A stretch of 15,671 bases of DNA from Parcubacteria group bacterium GW2011_GWA2_45_30 (GCA_001001625.1 LCKU01000010.1:1-15671); one strand, 5' to 3'; shown: positions 1 to 5,608, counted from the first letter of the stretch. Numbers and translations: made by a program. The notes: generated by a model not told the origin, from the letters alone.

Positions 1-94
1 ATTGGGTTTTGAGATGCGATAAGTCGTAGGCGTTGCCGCGAGATAACCCTAATTTTACTGCTGACTTCGTACGGAATTGGGGCGGGACGAAAGT

Positions 95-103
95 TGCTAT
101 AAT
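95..103 (+). promoter_or_regulatory. Extended -10 promoter upstream of the sufD-like gene
   Basis: The sequence TGcTATAAT gives a perfect -10 hexamer at 98-103 with the TG of an extended -10 at 95-96. No good -35 box is visible at the usual distance, which is tolerable for an extended -10 promoter. Transcription would start near 110, so the 20-bp inverted repeat at 115-160 would form the very 5' end of the mRNA. The 97 bases before this promoter contain only possible short C-terminal tails of an upstream gene, which I cannot identify. Confidence 0.65.
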
Positions 104-114
104 AGTGAGGTTGT

Positions 115-160
115 ATAAATGTACATCTTAAACGTGATCGCGTTTAAGATGTACATTTAT
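115..160. repeat. Perfect 20-bp inverted repeat (5' leader hairpin or operator)
   Basis: Arms 115-134 and 141-160 are exact reverse complements, separated by the 6-nt loop TGATCG. The repeat starts about 5 nt after the predicted transcription start of the promoter at 95-103 and ends 9 nt before the ATG at 170 of the sufD-like gene. As DNA it could be an operator for a dimeric regulator. As RNA it would be a very stable 5' hairpin that could protect the transcript or control translation. Which of these applies cannot be decided from sequence. Confidence 0.85.
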
Positions 161-169
161 GAAGTATTT

Positions 170-754
170 ATGCAGGAGCAAGAAATAATTTATTCCAAAA
201 ATTTGCCGCGAGTTTGGCGGGATGAGATTACGGTTAAGGACTCATTGACGCAAACCCTAATTTTCAGCGGCAAAATTCCTGAAAAAGTAAATTTAAAAAT
301 ACGGCTTGCAGAAAAAGGGGCGCGGGGAGAGATTACGTTTGTTTATTTGGGCAAAGAAAAAAACAGTACGCAAATAAACATTATTCTGATTCACGAGGCG
401 CCGGATACTTATGGAAGAATTTCGTTAAAAGCCGCGCTTTTTGATGAATCGCGTTTGAATTTTCGCGGGATGCTGGAAATCGGGACAAATGCCAAAGGCG
501 CGGATTCGTATTTATCGGCCAAAGTGCTTTTGGTCTCGCCTCAAGCACGCGCGGAAATTTATCCGCAGCTGGAAATAAAAACCGACGAAGTAAAGGCATC
601 GCACGGCTCAAGCATCGGGCGGATTGAAGAAAATCAACTTTTTTATCTGCAGAGTCGTGGAATAAAGAAAGAAGCGGCGCAAAATATTATTTTGTCGGAA
701 TTTTTTAAAGGGATCCCGAAAGAAGTTTTTTCTAAGTTTGTCCCCATGGTATAG
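170..754 (+). CDS. sufD: SufD-like SufB/D core-domain protein
   Basis: This is a short (194-residue) member of the SufB/SufD family, the beta-helix scaffold proteins of the SUF iron-sulfur assembly complex. The C-terminal signature is clear: ASHGSSIGRI, then FYLQSRGI and an A-x3-I-x-SEFF helix. Full-length SufD and SufB proteins are about 400-480 residues, so only the core and C-terminal region is present. The family Cys next to the conserved His is Ala here (A-S-H), which fits SufD better than SufB, where that Cys matters. An in-frame ATG at 119 exists, but it lies inside the 20-bp hairpin and encodes an odd N-terminus, so I prefer the ATG at 170 (MQEQEII). There is no clear Shine-Dalgarno site. 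sufS follows 540 bp downstream with an opposite-strand gene between them; sufB and sufC, if present, lie outside the window. Confidence 0.75.
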   Translation: MQEQEIIYSKNLPRVWRDEITVKDSLTQTLIFSGKIPEKVNLKIRLAEKGARGEITFVYLGKEKNSTQINIILIHEAPDTYGRISLKAALFDESRLNFRGMLEIGTNAKGADSYLSAKVLLVSPQARAEIYPQLEIKTDEVKASHGSSIGRIEENQLFYLQSRGIKKEAAQNIILSEFFKGIPKEVFSKFVPMV

Positions 755-759
755 GAAAG

Positions 760-840
760 AAGTGTAAAAGGCGTCACGGGCAATGAGAATGGATTTTGGC
801 AAAGAAAAAAGAGTGGTTTAGAGTGACGCTCACAGCACTT
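760..840. repeat. Two-block inverted repeat downstream of the zinc-ribbon gene
   Basis: The left half is AAGTG-N6-GCGTCAC (760-777) and the right half is GTGACGC-N6-CACTT (823-840). Both blocks are exactly complementary, with equal 6-nt unmatched spacers, so they would form a stem with a symmetric internal loop. It lies between the convergent ends of the sufD-like gene and the minus-strand zinc-ribbon gene. There is no T-run after it on either strand, so it is not a standard intrinsic terminator. Confidence 0.45.
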
Positions 841-845
841 GTTTG

Positions 846-1040
846 CTAGGTTGTCGCGCTGGACTTCCCCAGCTCCTCCTTGTCGAGGCACGCACGGCAC
901 GTCTCGAGAAGCAAGGTCTTTTCTACGGCATTGTACAAGCCGGTCTTGTCCAGCTCCTCCTTGGAGTCGGCGATCTTCTGGCCGGTGAACTGCTCGCCGC
1001 AGATGCAACAGGTCTCCGTAAACTCCCGAATGTACTCCAT
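846..1040 (-). CDS. Small zinc-ribbon protein (CxxC...CxxC), atypical codon use
   Basis: This 64-residue protein carries two CxxC pairs, C11/C14 (in CCIC) and C48/C51 (CRAC), joined by a charged, probably helical segment. That arrangement suggests a single structural zinc or a small iron-binding site. The start is well supported: the minus strand reads GAAGGAGGTG with AGGAGG 6 nt before the ATG, and a consensus promoter lies further upstream. By my count 55 of 64 codons end in G or C (GAG, AAG, CTG, GGC, GAC), whereas the neighbouring suf genes favour A- or T-ending codons. This implies either strong expression or horizontal origin. It runs against the flanking sufD-like and sufS genes and splits them. 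I do not recognise a named family. A role linked to metal or iron-sulfur handling is suggested only by location. Confidence 0.8.
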   Translation of the reverse strand: MEYIREFTETCCICGEQFTGQKIADSKEELDKTGLYNAVEKTLLLETCRACLDKEELGKSSATT

Positions 1041-1044
1041 GGCA

Positions 1045-1107
1045 CACCTCCTTCAAAAGGTTTATTGAACTGATCACAGTATAGCATGGAAGTATGATAC
1101 TTGTCAA
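1045..1107 (-). promoter_or_regulatory. Consensus promoter and Shine-Dalgarno site for the zinc-ribbon gene
   Basis: On the minus strand, TTGACA (1102-1107) is followed after an 18-nt spacer by TATACT (1078-1083), with an extended TGc just before it. The leader ends in GAAGGAGGTG (1045-1054), a near-perfect anti-16S match ideally spaced from the ATG. It is the closest match to consensus in the window and contrasts with the apparently leaderless promoters elsewhere. Confidence 0.85.
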
Positions 1108-1294
1108 GTTTTTGCCACCATGGCATTTTCAATATTTCGGTAAATCCGGCAGTGATGCAACGGAAAAAACGGCTTAAAATATAGAAAATTCCTACGGTTG
1201 GTTATTGAAAAAGTAGAGGTATCACGGGCAATAATAACATCCTTACAAACTTGAGAATGTAAGTATGTTGTTGGAAAGAAATATAAAAAGTTCC

Positions 1295-2515
1295 ATGGAA
1301 ATAAATTATAAAAAAGATTTCCCGATTTTTGAAAAACGTGGCGGTGAAAAGCCCTTTGTGTATTTGGATTCGGCGGCCATGGCGCACTCGCCCCGCGCGG
1401 TGATTGAGGCGGTCGTGGCTCACGCGGAAAAATTTCGTTCCAATGTTCATCGCGGGGTATATGCTTTGTCCGAGGAGGCGACCGAAGCGTATGAAGGAGC
1501 GCGCGAAATTGTGCGAAAATTTTTGAATGCGCGATCAACCGGTGAAATCGTATTTACCCGAAATACCACCGAGGCGTTAAATCTGGTCGCTTCATCATTC
1601 GGCAGAAACTTTTTGCAGGTGGGCAACCATATTTTAGTTTCTCGCGCCGAACATCACTCTAATTTTCTTCCTTGGCAGCAATTGCGAGATGAGAAAGGAA
1701 TTATTCTTGACATTTTAGACGTAGATGAGAACGGCGAAATTACGTTTGGGGCGATTGAGCGTGCTGTAACGCCGCAAACCAAACTTGCTGCTTTTTCTTT
1801 TGTCTCAAACGTACTCGGAGCCATCAATCCGGTTAAAGAAATGGGAAAATTTTTTCGCGAGCGCGGGATAATATTTGTGGTTGATGCGGCGCAGGCCGCT
1901 CCGCATATTCCCATAGATGTTCAAAACATCGGCTGTGATTTTTTGGCATTTTCCGGATATAAATTGGGTGCTCCTACAGGGATCGGATCCCTGTATGGAA
2001 AGGAGGAGATACTTGAAAAAATGCCGCCGTTTTTGCGCGGAGGGTCTATGATACGCGAGGTAACTGTTGAAAAGGCGGAGTGGAATGATCTGCCGTGGAA
2101 ATTTGAGGCAGGCACCCAGAACATCGAGGGCGCAGTAGGGCTCGGTGCGGCTATTAAATATATAGAAGGGATTGGATTTGAAACAATTCGTAATAGTGAA
2201 GAAATTTTGCTTAAAAAAACTTTGGCGGTTCTGGAAAATATAAAAGGAGTCAGATTCTTTGGCCCGAAAAATGTTTTGTGCCGCGTAGGCGTTGTAAGTT
2301 TCGTGATTGACGGCATACATCCGCATGATCTGGCATCTATTCTTGATCAGGATGGCGTGTGTATTCGCGTGGGGCATCATTGCGCTATGCCGCTTCATCA
2401 ATGGCTCGGAGTTCCGGCAACCTGCCGCGCGTCATTTTGGGTATATAATGAGCCGGAAGATGTTGCGCGATTGCGGGAGGGAATTGAGAAAGCCATCCAC
2501 ACTTTAAAGTATTAA
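1295..2515 (+). CDS. sufS: Cysteine desulfurase SufS
   Basis: This group II, PLP-dependent cysteine desulfurase removes sulfur from L-cysteine as a protein-bound persulfide and passes it to the SUF scaffold. From the ATG at 1295 it is 406 residues, the usual length. Visible landmarks are the N-terminal LDSAA motif, the PLP-stacking His in SRAEHHSNFLPW (about H120), the PLP-binding Asp in VVDAAQA (about D197), the Schiff-base lysine in FSGYKLGAPTGIGSLYG (about K223), and the catalytic Cys in RVGHHCAMPL (about C363). The residue before the lysine is Tyr rather than the usual His. An in-frame ATG at 1265 would add ten residues without family support. There is no strong ribosome binding site at either start. 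The next gene encodes its scaffold partner. Confidence 0.95.
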   Translation: MEINYKKDFPIFEKRGGEKPFVYLDSAAMAHSPRAVIEAVVAHAEKFRSNVHRGVYALSEEATEAYEGAREIVRKFLNARSTGEIVFTRNTTEALNLVASSFGRNFLQVGNHILVSRAEHHSNFLPWQQLRDEKGIILDILDVDENGEITFGAIERAVTPQTKLAAFSFVSNVLGAINPVKEMGKFFRERGIIFVVDAAQAAPHIPIDVQNIGCDFLAFSGYKLGAPTGIGSLYGKEEILEKMPPFLRGGSMIREVTVEKAEWNDLPWKFEAGTQNIEGAVGLGAAIKYIEGIGFETIRNSEEILLKKTLAVLENIKGVRFFGPKNVLCRVGVVSFVIDGIHPHDLASILDQDGVCIRVGHHCAMPLHQWLGVPATCRASFWVYNEPEDVARLREGIEKAIHTLKY

Positions 2516-2585
2516 GTATTCAGTATTTAGTATTAAGGGTTTCCGCTTTCGACTCCTTAATATTTGATTCTTAATATTTGATACT
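2508..2585. repeat. Long AT-rich imperfect hairpin between sufS and the scaffold gene
   Basis: Arms 2508-2538 and 2555-2585 (31 nt each) pair with about three mismatches and four positions that are G-U wobbles if read as RNA. The loop is 16 nt (2539-2554). The left arm contains short tandem AGTATT-like units and overlaps the last codons of sufS. The right arm ends 5 nt before the ATG of the scaffold gene. It could be an mRNA processing or attenuation structure between two genes that work together, or an intergenic repeat. Confidence 0.7.
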
Positions 2586-2590
2586 CGTTT

Positions 2591-2950
2591 ATGCCAAATT
2601 CTATTTATCATGATTTTATTTTGTCTCATCACCGCAATCCGCAAAACTACGGCCTTGCGTTGAATTTTGATATAGAAATAAAAGGGTCAAACATGATTTG
2701 CGGGGATTCAATGTATGTACGCCTGAAATTTGACGGAGATTCTGTCATGGGTGTTTCATTTGAGTCGGATAGCTGCGTGGTAAGTCGCGCCGCCGCATCA
2801 CTCACCTCTGAATATATTAAAGGCAAAACGCGGGATGAAATTTGGGCAATCCCGCCAGAAAAAGTCGCGGAACTTTTGCAAATTTTATTGACTCCGTCAC
2901 GAATGAAATGCGCCACGCTTTTTCTTGATACTATACGTAAAGCGATTTAG
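2591..2950 (+). CDS. sufU: IscU/SufU-type iron-sulfur scaffold protein
   Basis: This 119-residue protein has the U-type scaffold signatures: ICGDSMYV (C37, D39), DSCVVSRAAASL (C62) and SRMKCATL (C107). These three cysteines and the Asp hold zinc or the nascent cluster and receive sulfur from SufS. The C62-C107 distance of 45 residues matches IscU (about 43) and lacks the extra ~20-residue segment of Firmicute SufU. On the other hand, the residue before the last Cys is Lys, as in SufU, not the His of IscU. Its place directly after sufS makes a SufS partner role most likely. No Shine-Dalgarno site is visible. The last 20 nt overlap the convergent minus-strand gene. Confidence 0.9.
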   Translation: MPNSIYHDFILSHHRNPQNYGLALNFDIEIKGSNMICGDSMYVRLKFDGDSVMGVSFESDSCVVSRAAASLTSEYIKGKTRDEIWAIPPEKVAELLQILLTPSRMKCATLFLDTIRKAI

Positions 2951-3245
2951 AATAAAAATAACCCGCTGCACAGGGCGCAGGCATGGAAGATTTTTCTGTT
3001 TTGAACGCAGGAGGGACCGGGGCTGGTGCCGGTTTGATTAATGGGAGCAAGCGATATTCATCCAGTTCGGCGGCATAGGTGTGACCAGTTTTCAAGAATA
3101 CTCCTTTGATTACCGCCACTTTATGCTTAAAGATTCTTGTATAGTAATCAAATGGTTCGCTTTCACCGATGGTTTCAACTATATCTCCCAGTGGCGATTG
3201 AAAGATTAGTCCCCTGGCTATGGATTTCTGATGGGCGTAGTTCAT
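2931..3245 (-). CDS. Uncharacterised 104-residue protein
   Basis: The N-terminal two thirds (about residues 8-70) read like a compact folded domain, with alternating hydrophobic segments such as GLIFQSPLGDIVETIGE and HKVAVIKGVFLKTG. The end is proline- and alanine-rich (PAPAPVPP) and likely disordered. I recognise no family. The stretch has no competing + strand gene, and it runs convergently into the scaffold gene with a 20-nt overlap. The ATG at 3243-3245 has only a weak purine-rich upstream region. A divergent TATATT on the minus strand near 3278-3283 could serve it from the same intergenic space as the ferredoxin promoter. Confidence 0.55.
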   Translation of the reverse strand: MNYAHQKSIARGLIFQSPLGDIVETIGESEPFDYYTRIFKHKVAVIKGVFLKTGHTYAAELDEYRLLPLIKPAPAPVPPAFKTEKSSMPAPCAAGYFYSKSLYV

Positions 3246-3278
3246 TGTAGTCCATCCGCCGGTTAGAGGAGCTGGTAA

Positions 3279-3294
3279 TATAATACGTTATAAT
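3279..3294 (+). promoter_or_regulatory. Double TATAAT promoter of the ferredoxin gene (near-leaderless)
   Basis: Two perfect TATAAT hexamers occur at 3279-3284 and 3289-3294. The second ends only 5 nt before the ATG at 3300 and the first 15 nt before it, so the transcript would have a leader of roughly 0-10 nt. There is no room for a Shine-Dalgarno site. No clear -35 element is seen. Confidence 0.6.
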
Positions 3295-3299
3295 TTAAA

Positions 3300-3614
3300 A
3301 TGAGTCAAGATACGCAAGAAAATCAATCTTCGTCGGATAAGGAAATCCCTCAACATGCTTGGGATGATTCTTCTGGCGAGAAGAATCAAAAATCCGTAAG
3401 AATCGGTAAAATTATTGTGGACAGAAATTTATGCATTGGTGCCGCGTCTTGCATAGCGGTGGCACCAGGAGTTTTTCAATTGGATTCCGAAAATAAAGCT
3501 GTAGTATATAATGAAAAAGGAGCGGATGATGAGACAATTTTGCTTGCCGCAAAATCCTGCCCCACTCGGGCCATATTGGTGTTTGACGAGGAAGGAAATC
3601 AAGTTTACCCATAA
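3300..3614 (+). CDS. Single-cluster ferredoxin, probable [3Fe-4S] type
   Basis: This 104-residue protein has a polar, disordered N-terminus of about 33 residues followed by a small ferredoxin domain. The cluster motif is LCIGAASC (C45, C51) with a distant CPTRAI (C87). These are the only cysteines. The central position of the usual CxxCxxC is Ala, giving Cx2Ax2C, which in this family points to a [3Fe-4S] cluster or a [4Fe-4S] cluster with a non-Cys ligand. The acidic surface and APGVFQLD segment match ferredoxins that shuttle electrons to oxygenases or reductases. Its partner here is unknown. Placement between SUF genes and superoxide dismutase suggests redox support for cluster assembly or stress defence. 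Confidence 0.88.
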   Translation: MSQDTQENQSSSDKEIPQHAWDDSSGEKNQKSVRIGKIIVDRNLCIGAASCIAVAPGVFQLDSENKAVVYNEKGADDETILLAAKSCPTRAILVFDEEGNQVYP

Positions 3615-3615
3615 A

Positions 3616-3697
3616 ACGAATGGGCACGAATTTTTAAACGAATCAGCACGAATCACGAATAATTTTTGATTCGCGTAAATTAGTTTTTGATTCGTGA
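3616..3697. repeat. ACGAAT-type intergenic repeat cluster
   Basis: Between the ferredoxin and sodN-like genes, CACGAAT or ACGAAT units recur near 3616, 3624, 3638, 3647 and 3654, and their reverse complements ATTCGCG and ATTCGTG follow near 3669-3675 and 3690-3696, able to fold back. From general memory, similar CACGAAT/ATTCGTG families are scattered in intergenic regions of many uncultured bacteria. The GTG at 3694, in frame with sodN, lies in the last unit and is probably not a real start. Confidence 0.6.
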
Positions 3698-3714
3698 AAA
3701 TTCATAAAATAACT

Positions 3715-4215
3715 ATGAAATATCAAGAATCAATAAAAAAGGTCCTAACAAAATTTATATCCACCATTTCTGTAGATGCGCATTGTGATATTCCCTGTGG
3801 AGTTTACGATCCTACTCCGGCTAAAATCGCGGCCAAAACAGTGCAGAAAATGGTAATGCAGATAAATGAATTAAAAGCGCCGGACATGATGGACGAGCTT
3901 GCCATAAAGTCCTATTTTAATTCAATTGGACGTAGAGTCGCGGTAAAAGAAAATCATGCGGAGTTGTGTAAAAAAGAGCTCCAAATTCTTTGGTCGGATT
4001 TTTTTAAGCCCGAACATGTTGAAAAATACTCCAATCTCCACGATATGTTCTGGAAGGCATTGAAGTTATGCTCCAAAAATAAGCAGGAAATCAATACGGA
4101 CGCGGCAGGCGATTTGGTAAAAGCCGTGGATGAAATTGCAAAAATGTTTTATGAGATTAAAAATTCGCCCGATAAATATGATGCGTATAAAAAAATTACT
4201 GACACGTTGTTTTGA
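3715..4215 (+). CDS. sodN: Nickel superoxide dismutase
   Basis: It converts superoxide to oxygen and hydrogen peroxide with a nickel centre. The diagnostic nickel hook, HCDIPCGVYDP, starts at residue 23. After removal of the 22-residue leader the new N-terminal amine and His1, plus Cys2 and Cys6, bind nickel; all are present. Total length is 166 residues (mature about 144, somewhat longer than Streptomyces SodN), and the rest is mainly helical as expected for the four-helix bundle. I chose ATG 3715; the in-frame GTG at 3694 lies in repeat sequence. No Shine-Dalgarno site is visible. The maturation protease gene follows after 4 nt. The stop is TGA, so UGA is not recoded. Confidence 0.95.
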   Translation: MKYQESIKKVLTKFISTISVDAHCDIPCGVYDPTPAKIAAKTVQKMVMQINELKAPDMMDELAIKSYFNSIGRRVAVKENHAELCKKELQILWSDFFKPEHVEKYSNLHDMFWKALKLCSKNKQEINTDAAGDLVKAVDEIAKMFYEIKNSPDKYDAYKKITDTLF

Positions 4216-4219
4216 TTTT

Positions 4220-4501
4220 GTGCCAATCAAGCGCGCCATTTTCTTGATAAAAATTGAAGGTGAAAGCATGTGGCCCGTATTAATTCCCAGGCGGCAGTAT
4301 CTGGCGACAAATATGCTGCCGATCCGGCGTGGAGATTTGGCGGTATTTTATAACCCGCAAAATAAGCAAGAGATTTTTGTGAAGCGGATTTCCAGAATTT
4401 CTAATGGCAAATATTATATGGAAAGTATGGTCTCGTGGGGAAGTTCTTGCCGCGATTTCGGATGCGTTATCCGAAAAAACATTTTAGGCAAAATTTTATG
4501 A
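4220..4501 (+). CDS. sodX: Nickel-SOD maturation protease (S26 signal-peptidase-like)
   Basis: This S24/S26-type serine protease should trim the SodN leader to expose the nickel-binding N-terminus. The motif IEGESMWP gives the catalytic Ser (S16), FVKRI gives the general-base Lys (K55), and the C-terminal GSSCRDFG resembles box E of signal peptidases. From the GTG at 4220 it is 93 residues, matching the roughly 90-residue maturation protease family, which lacks a long membrane anchor. Upstream in-frame ATGs at 4130, 4151 and 4181 would overlap sodN. 4181 is a possible alternative that adds 13 residues. Gene order sodN-sodX supports the assignment strongly. Its end overlaps the next gene at ATGA. 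Confidence 0.88.
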   Translation: MPIKRAIFLIKIEGESMWPVLIPRRQYLATNMLPIRRGDLAVFYNPQNKQEIFVKRISRISNGKYYMESMVSWGSSCRDFGCVIRKNILGKIL

Positions 4502-4719
4502 TAGAAAAGATAAAAGCAATACTCGAGGAAGTCCGACCGATGCTCGCCCAGCATTTGGGCGATATTGAATTTGTTAAATTTGAAAACGGCGTTGTTTATG
4601 TAAAAATGCTTGGAACTTGTGTTGGTTGTCCGCTTTCGCAAATTACCTTGAAAGCTGGGGTAGAAGAAATTTTGAAATCAAGAATAAGCGGGGTAAGCAG
4701 AGTAGAGGCAGTCGTGTAA
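4498..4719 (+). CDS. nfu: Nfu/NifU C-terminal domain iron-sulfur carrier
   Basis: This 73-residue protein is essentially only the NifU C-terminal domain, with the CxxC pair C41/C44 in GTCVGCPLSQITLK, which holds a [4Fe-4S] cluster across a homodimer and delivers it to target proteins. The start ATG at 4498 overlaps the stop of the maturation protease (ATGA), implying translational coupling. Bringing the cluster carrier into the same transcript as nickel SOD ties iron-sulfur repair to superoxide removal. An upstream in-frame start at 4435 would overlap the protease by 67 nt and adds unlike sequence. Confidence 0.92.
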   Translation: MIEKIKAILEEVRPMLAQHLGDIEFVKFENGVVYVKMLGTCVGCPLSQITLKAGVEEILKSRISGVSRVEAVV

Positions 4720-4734
4720 TTGATCCATTAAAAT

Positions 4735-4757
4735 ATCCCGCGAAAGCGGGATTTTTT
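4735..4757 (+). terminator. Intrinsic terminator of the sodN-sodX-nfu operon
   Basis: A perfect 7-bp stem, ATCCCGC (4735-4741) and GCGGGAT (4746-4752), has a GAAA tetraloop and is followed by five further T. On the minus strand the stem is followed by ATTTTAA, so it may also stop transcription of the convergent phosphodiesterase gene, which ends at 4764. Confidence 0.9.
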
Positions 4758-4763
4758 AAAAAA

Positions 4764-5492
4764 TTATAGTCGTTGCGGAAAATCGGAAATTATTCCGTCA
4801 ACTCCAAGCCGTTTCATCCGCCAAATGTGCCAGCGGGAATTTACAGTCCAGACATGTATGCGCATTTTGGCACTGTGGGCAACATTCACCAGATCCGGCT
4901 CCTCCAAAATATATCCATATGGAGGGTGAATCGCATGTGCGTATTTTTCTTTTGCCCTTGCAACAAATTCTCCATATCCAAGATATTTAATTTTTTTGGT
5001 GGTTGCCAAGAGCGCAATGGGAATATTCGGATACAGCACTTTCATTTTAGTAAGATCTTCCCAAGATGAGCTAGAATCTGGGTCGTTATCATCCGTATCA
5101 AACGCTGAAACAATTACGTTTTTTTCCATTTCCCAGGCGCTGGCAATTCTTCCAATTTCCTGCGCAACTCCGGCCTCTTTTGCCTCGGCATTTATAAAGA
5201 TGAATTTTTCGTCGAAACGATCCAATACTTGGGCAAATGTGGGTATGGTTTCGCCATTATCTGTTTGAAATAATTTAAGATCGCGATACAGGATGTCTCC
5301 GACTTTGCCGCTGCCATTTGTGGTGCGGTCAATGGTCTCGTCGTGTATAACCACCGGAACGCCATCTTTGGTCCTGCGCACATCAAGCTCTATGGCGTTG
5401 GCGCCGCATAAGAGCGCAAGACCAAACGATCCAATAGTATTTTCTCCATAGCGCGGGAATCCCGGCGCGCCTCTATGCCCGAATTTCAGCAT
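4764..5492 (-). CDS. Glycerophosphodiester phosphodiesterase (GDPD family)
   Basis: It likely hydrolyses glycerophosphodiesters to glycerol-3-phosphate and an alcohol, helping to recycle lipid head groups. The 242-residue protein has the full GDPD TIM-barrel signature: HRGAPG (H6, R7), GENTIGSF (E17, N18), ELDVRRTKDGVPVVIHDETIDRTT (E35, D37, H50), NAEAKE (about E103, K105), and the C-terminal HVWTVN and GVDGIISDFP motifs. There is no signal peptide, so it should be cytoplasmic, like UgpQ. On the minus strand GAGG sits 6 nt before the ATG, a fair Shine-Dalgarno site. It converges on the sodN operon and shares its terminator region. Confidence 0.93.
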   Translation of the reverse strand: MLKFGHRGAPGFPRYGENTIGSFGLALLCGANAIELDVRRTKDGVPVVIHDETIDRTTNGSGKVGDILYRDLKLFQTDNGETIPTFAQVLDRFDEKFIFINAEAKEAGVAQEIGRIASAWEMEKNVIVSAFDTDDNDPDSSSSWEDLTKMKVLYPNIPIALLATTKKIKYLGYGEFVARAKEKYAHAIHPPYGYILEEPDLVNVAHSAKMRIHVWTVNSRWHIWRMKRLGVDGIISDFPQRL

Positions 5493-5608
5493 TTCCGGCC
5501 TCGTAAATTATTAAGATACTGGCATTAAAATATCACCTCTGATTTTAAAAGTCCAGATTTATGGGTATTGTATCTGATCCGAAACTTTTGTAAAATATTT
5601 ATAGTAAT

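Larger units (their letters stand above)
774..1232. repeat. 11-bp direct repeat flanking the zinc-ribbon gene
   Basis: TCACGGGCAAT occurs at 774-784 and again at 1222-1232 in the same orientation, bracketing the minus-strand zinc-ribbon gene and its promoter. It could mark the edges of an inserted segment, but an 11-mer pair in 500 bp could also be a relic of duplication or chance. I see no terminal inverted repeats just inside it. Confidence 0.35.

Noticed and set aside
1..29. Possible C-terminal tail of an upstream gene (frame stops at 20-22 and 27-29)
   Set aside because: Only six to nine codons are visible and they match no suf gene end that I can recognise.
119..169. Upstream ATG giving a 17-residue N-terminal extension to the sufD-like protein
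   Set aside because: Those codons are the arms of the 20-bp hairpin and have no family similarity; the ATG at 170 is preferred.
843..1073. Plus-strand reading frames over the zinc-ribbon gene
   Set aside because: They have no promoter or ribosome binding site, and the minus strand has a consensus promoter, a perfect Shine-Dalgarno site and CxxC motifs.
4213..4215. Recoding of UGA (Gracilibacteria/SR1 code)
   Set aside because: TGA ends the sodN and sodX frames exactly where the families should end, and the surface protein is interrupted by TAA, not TGA.
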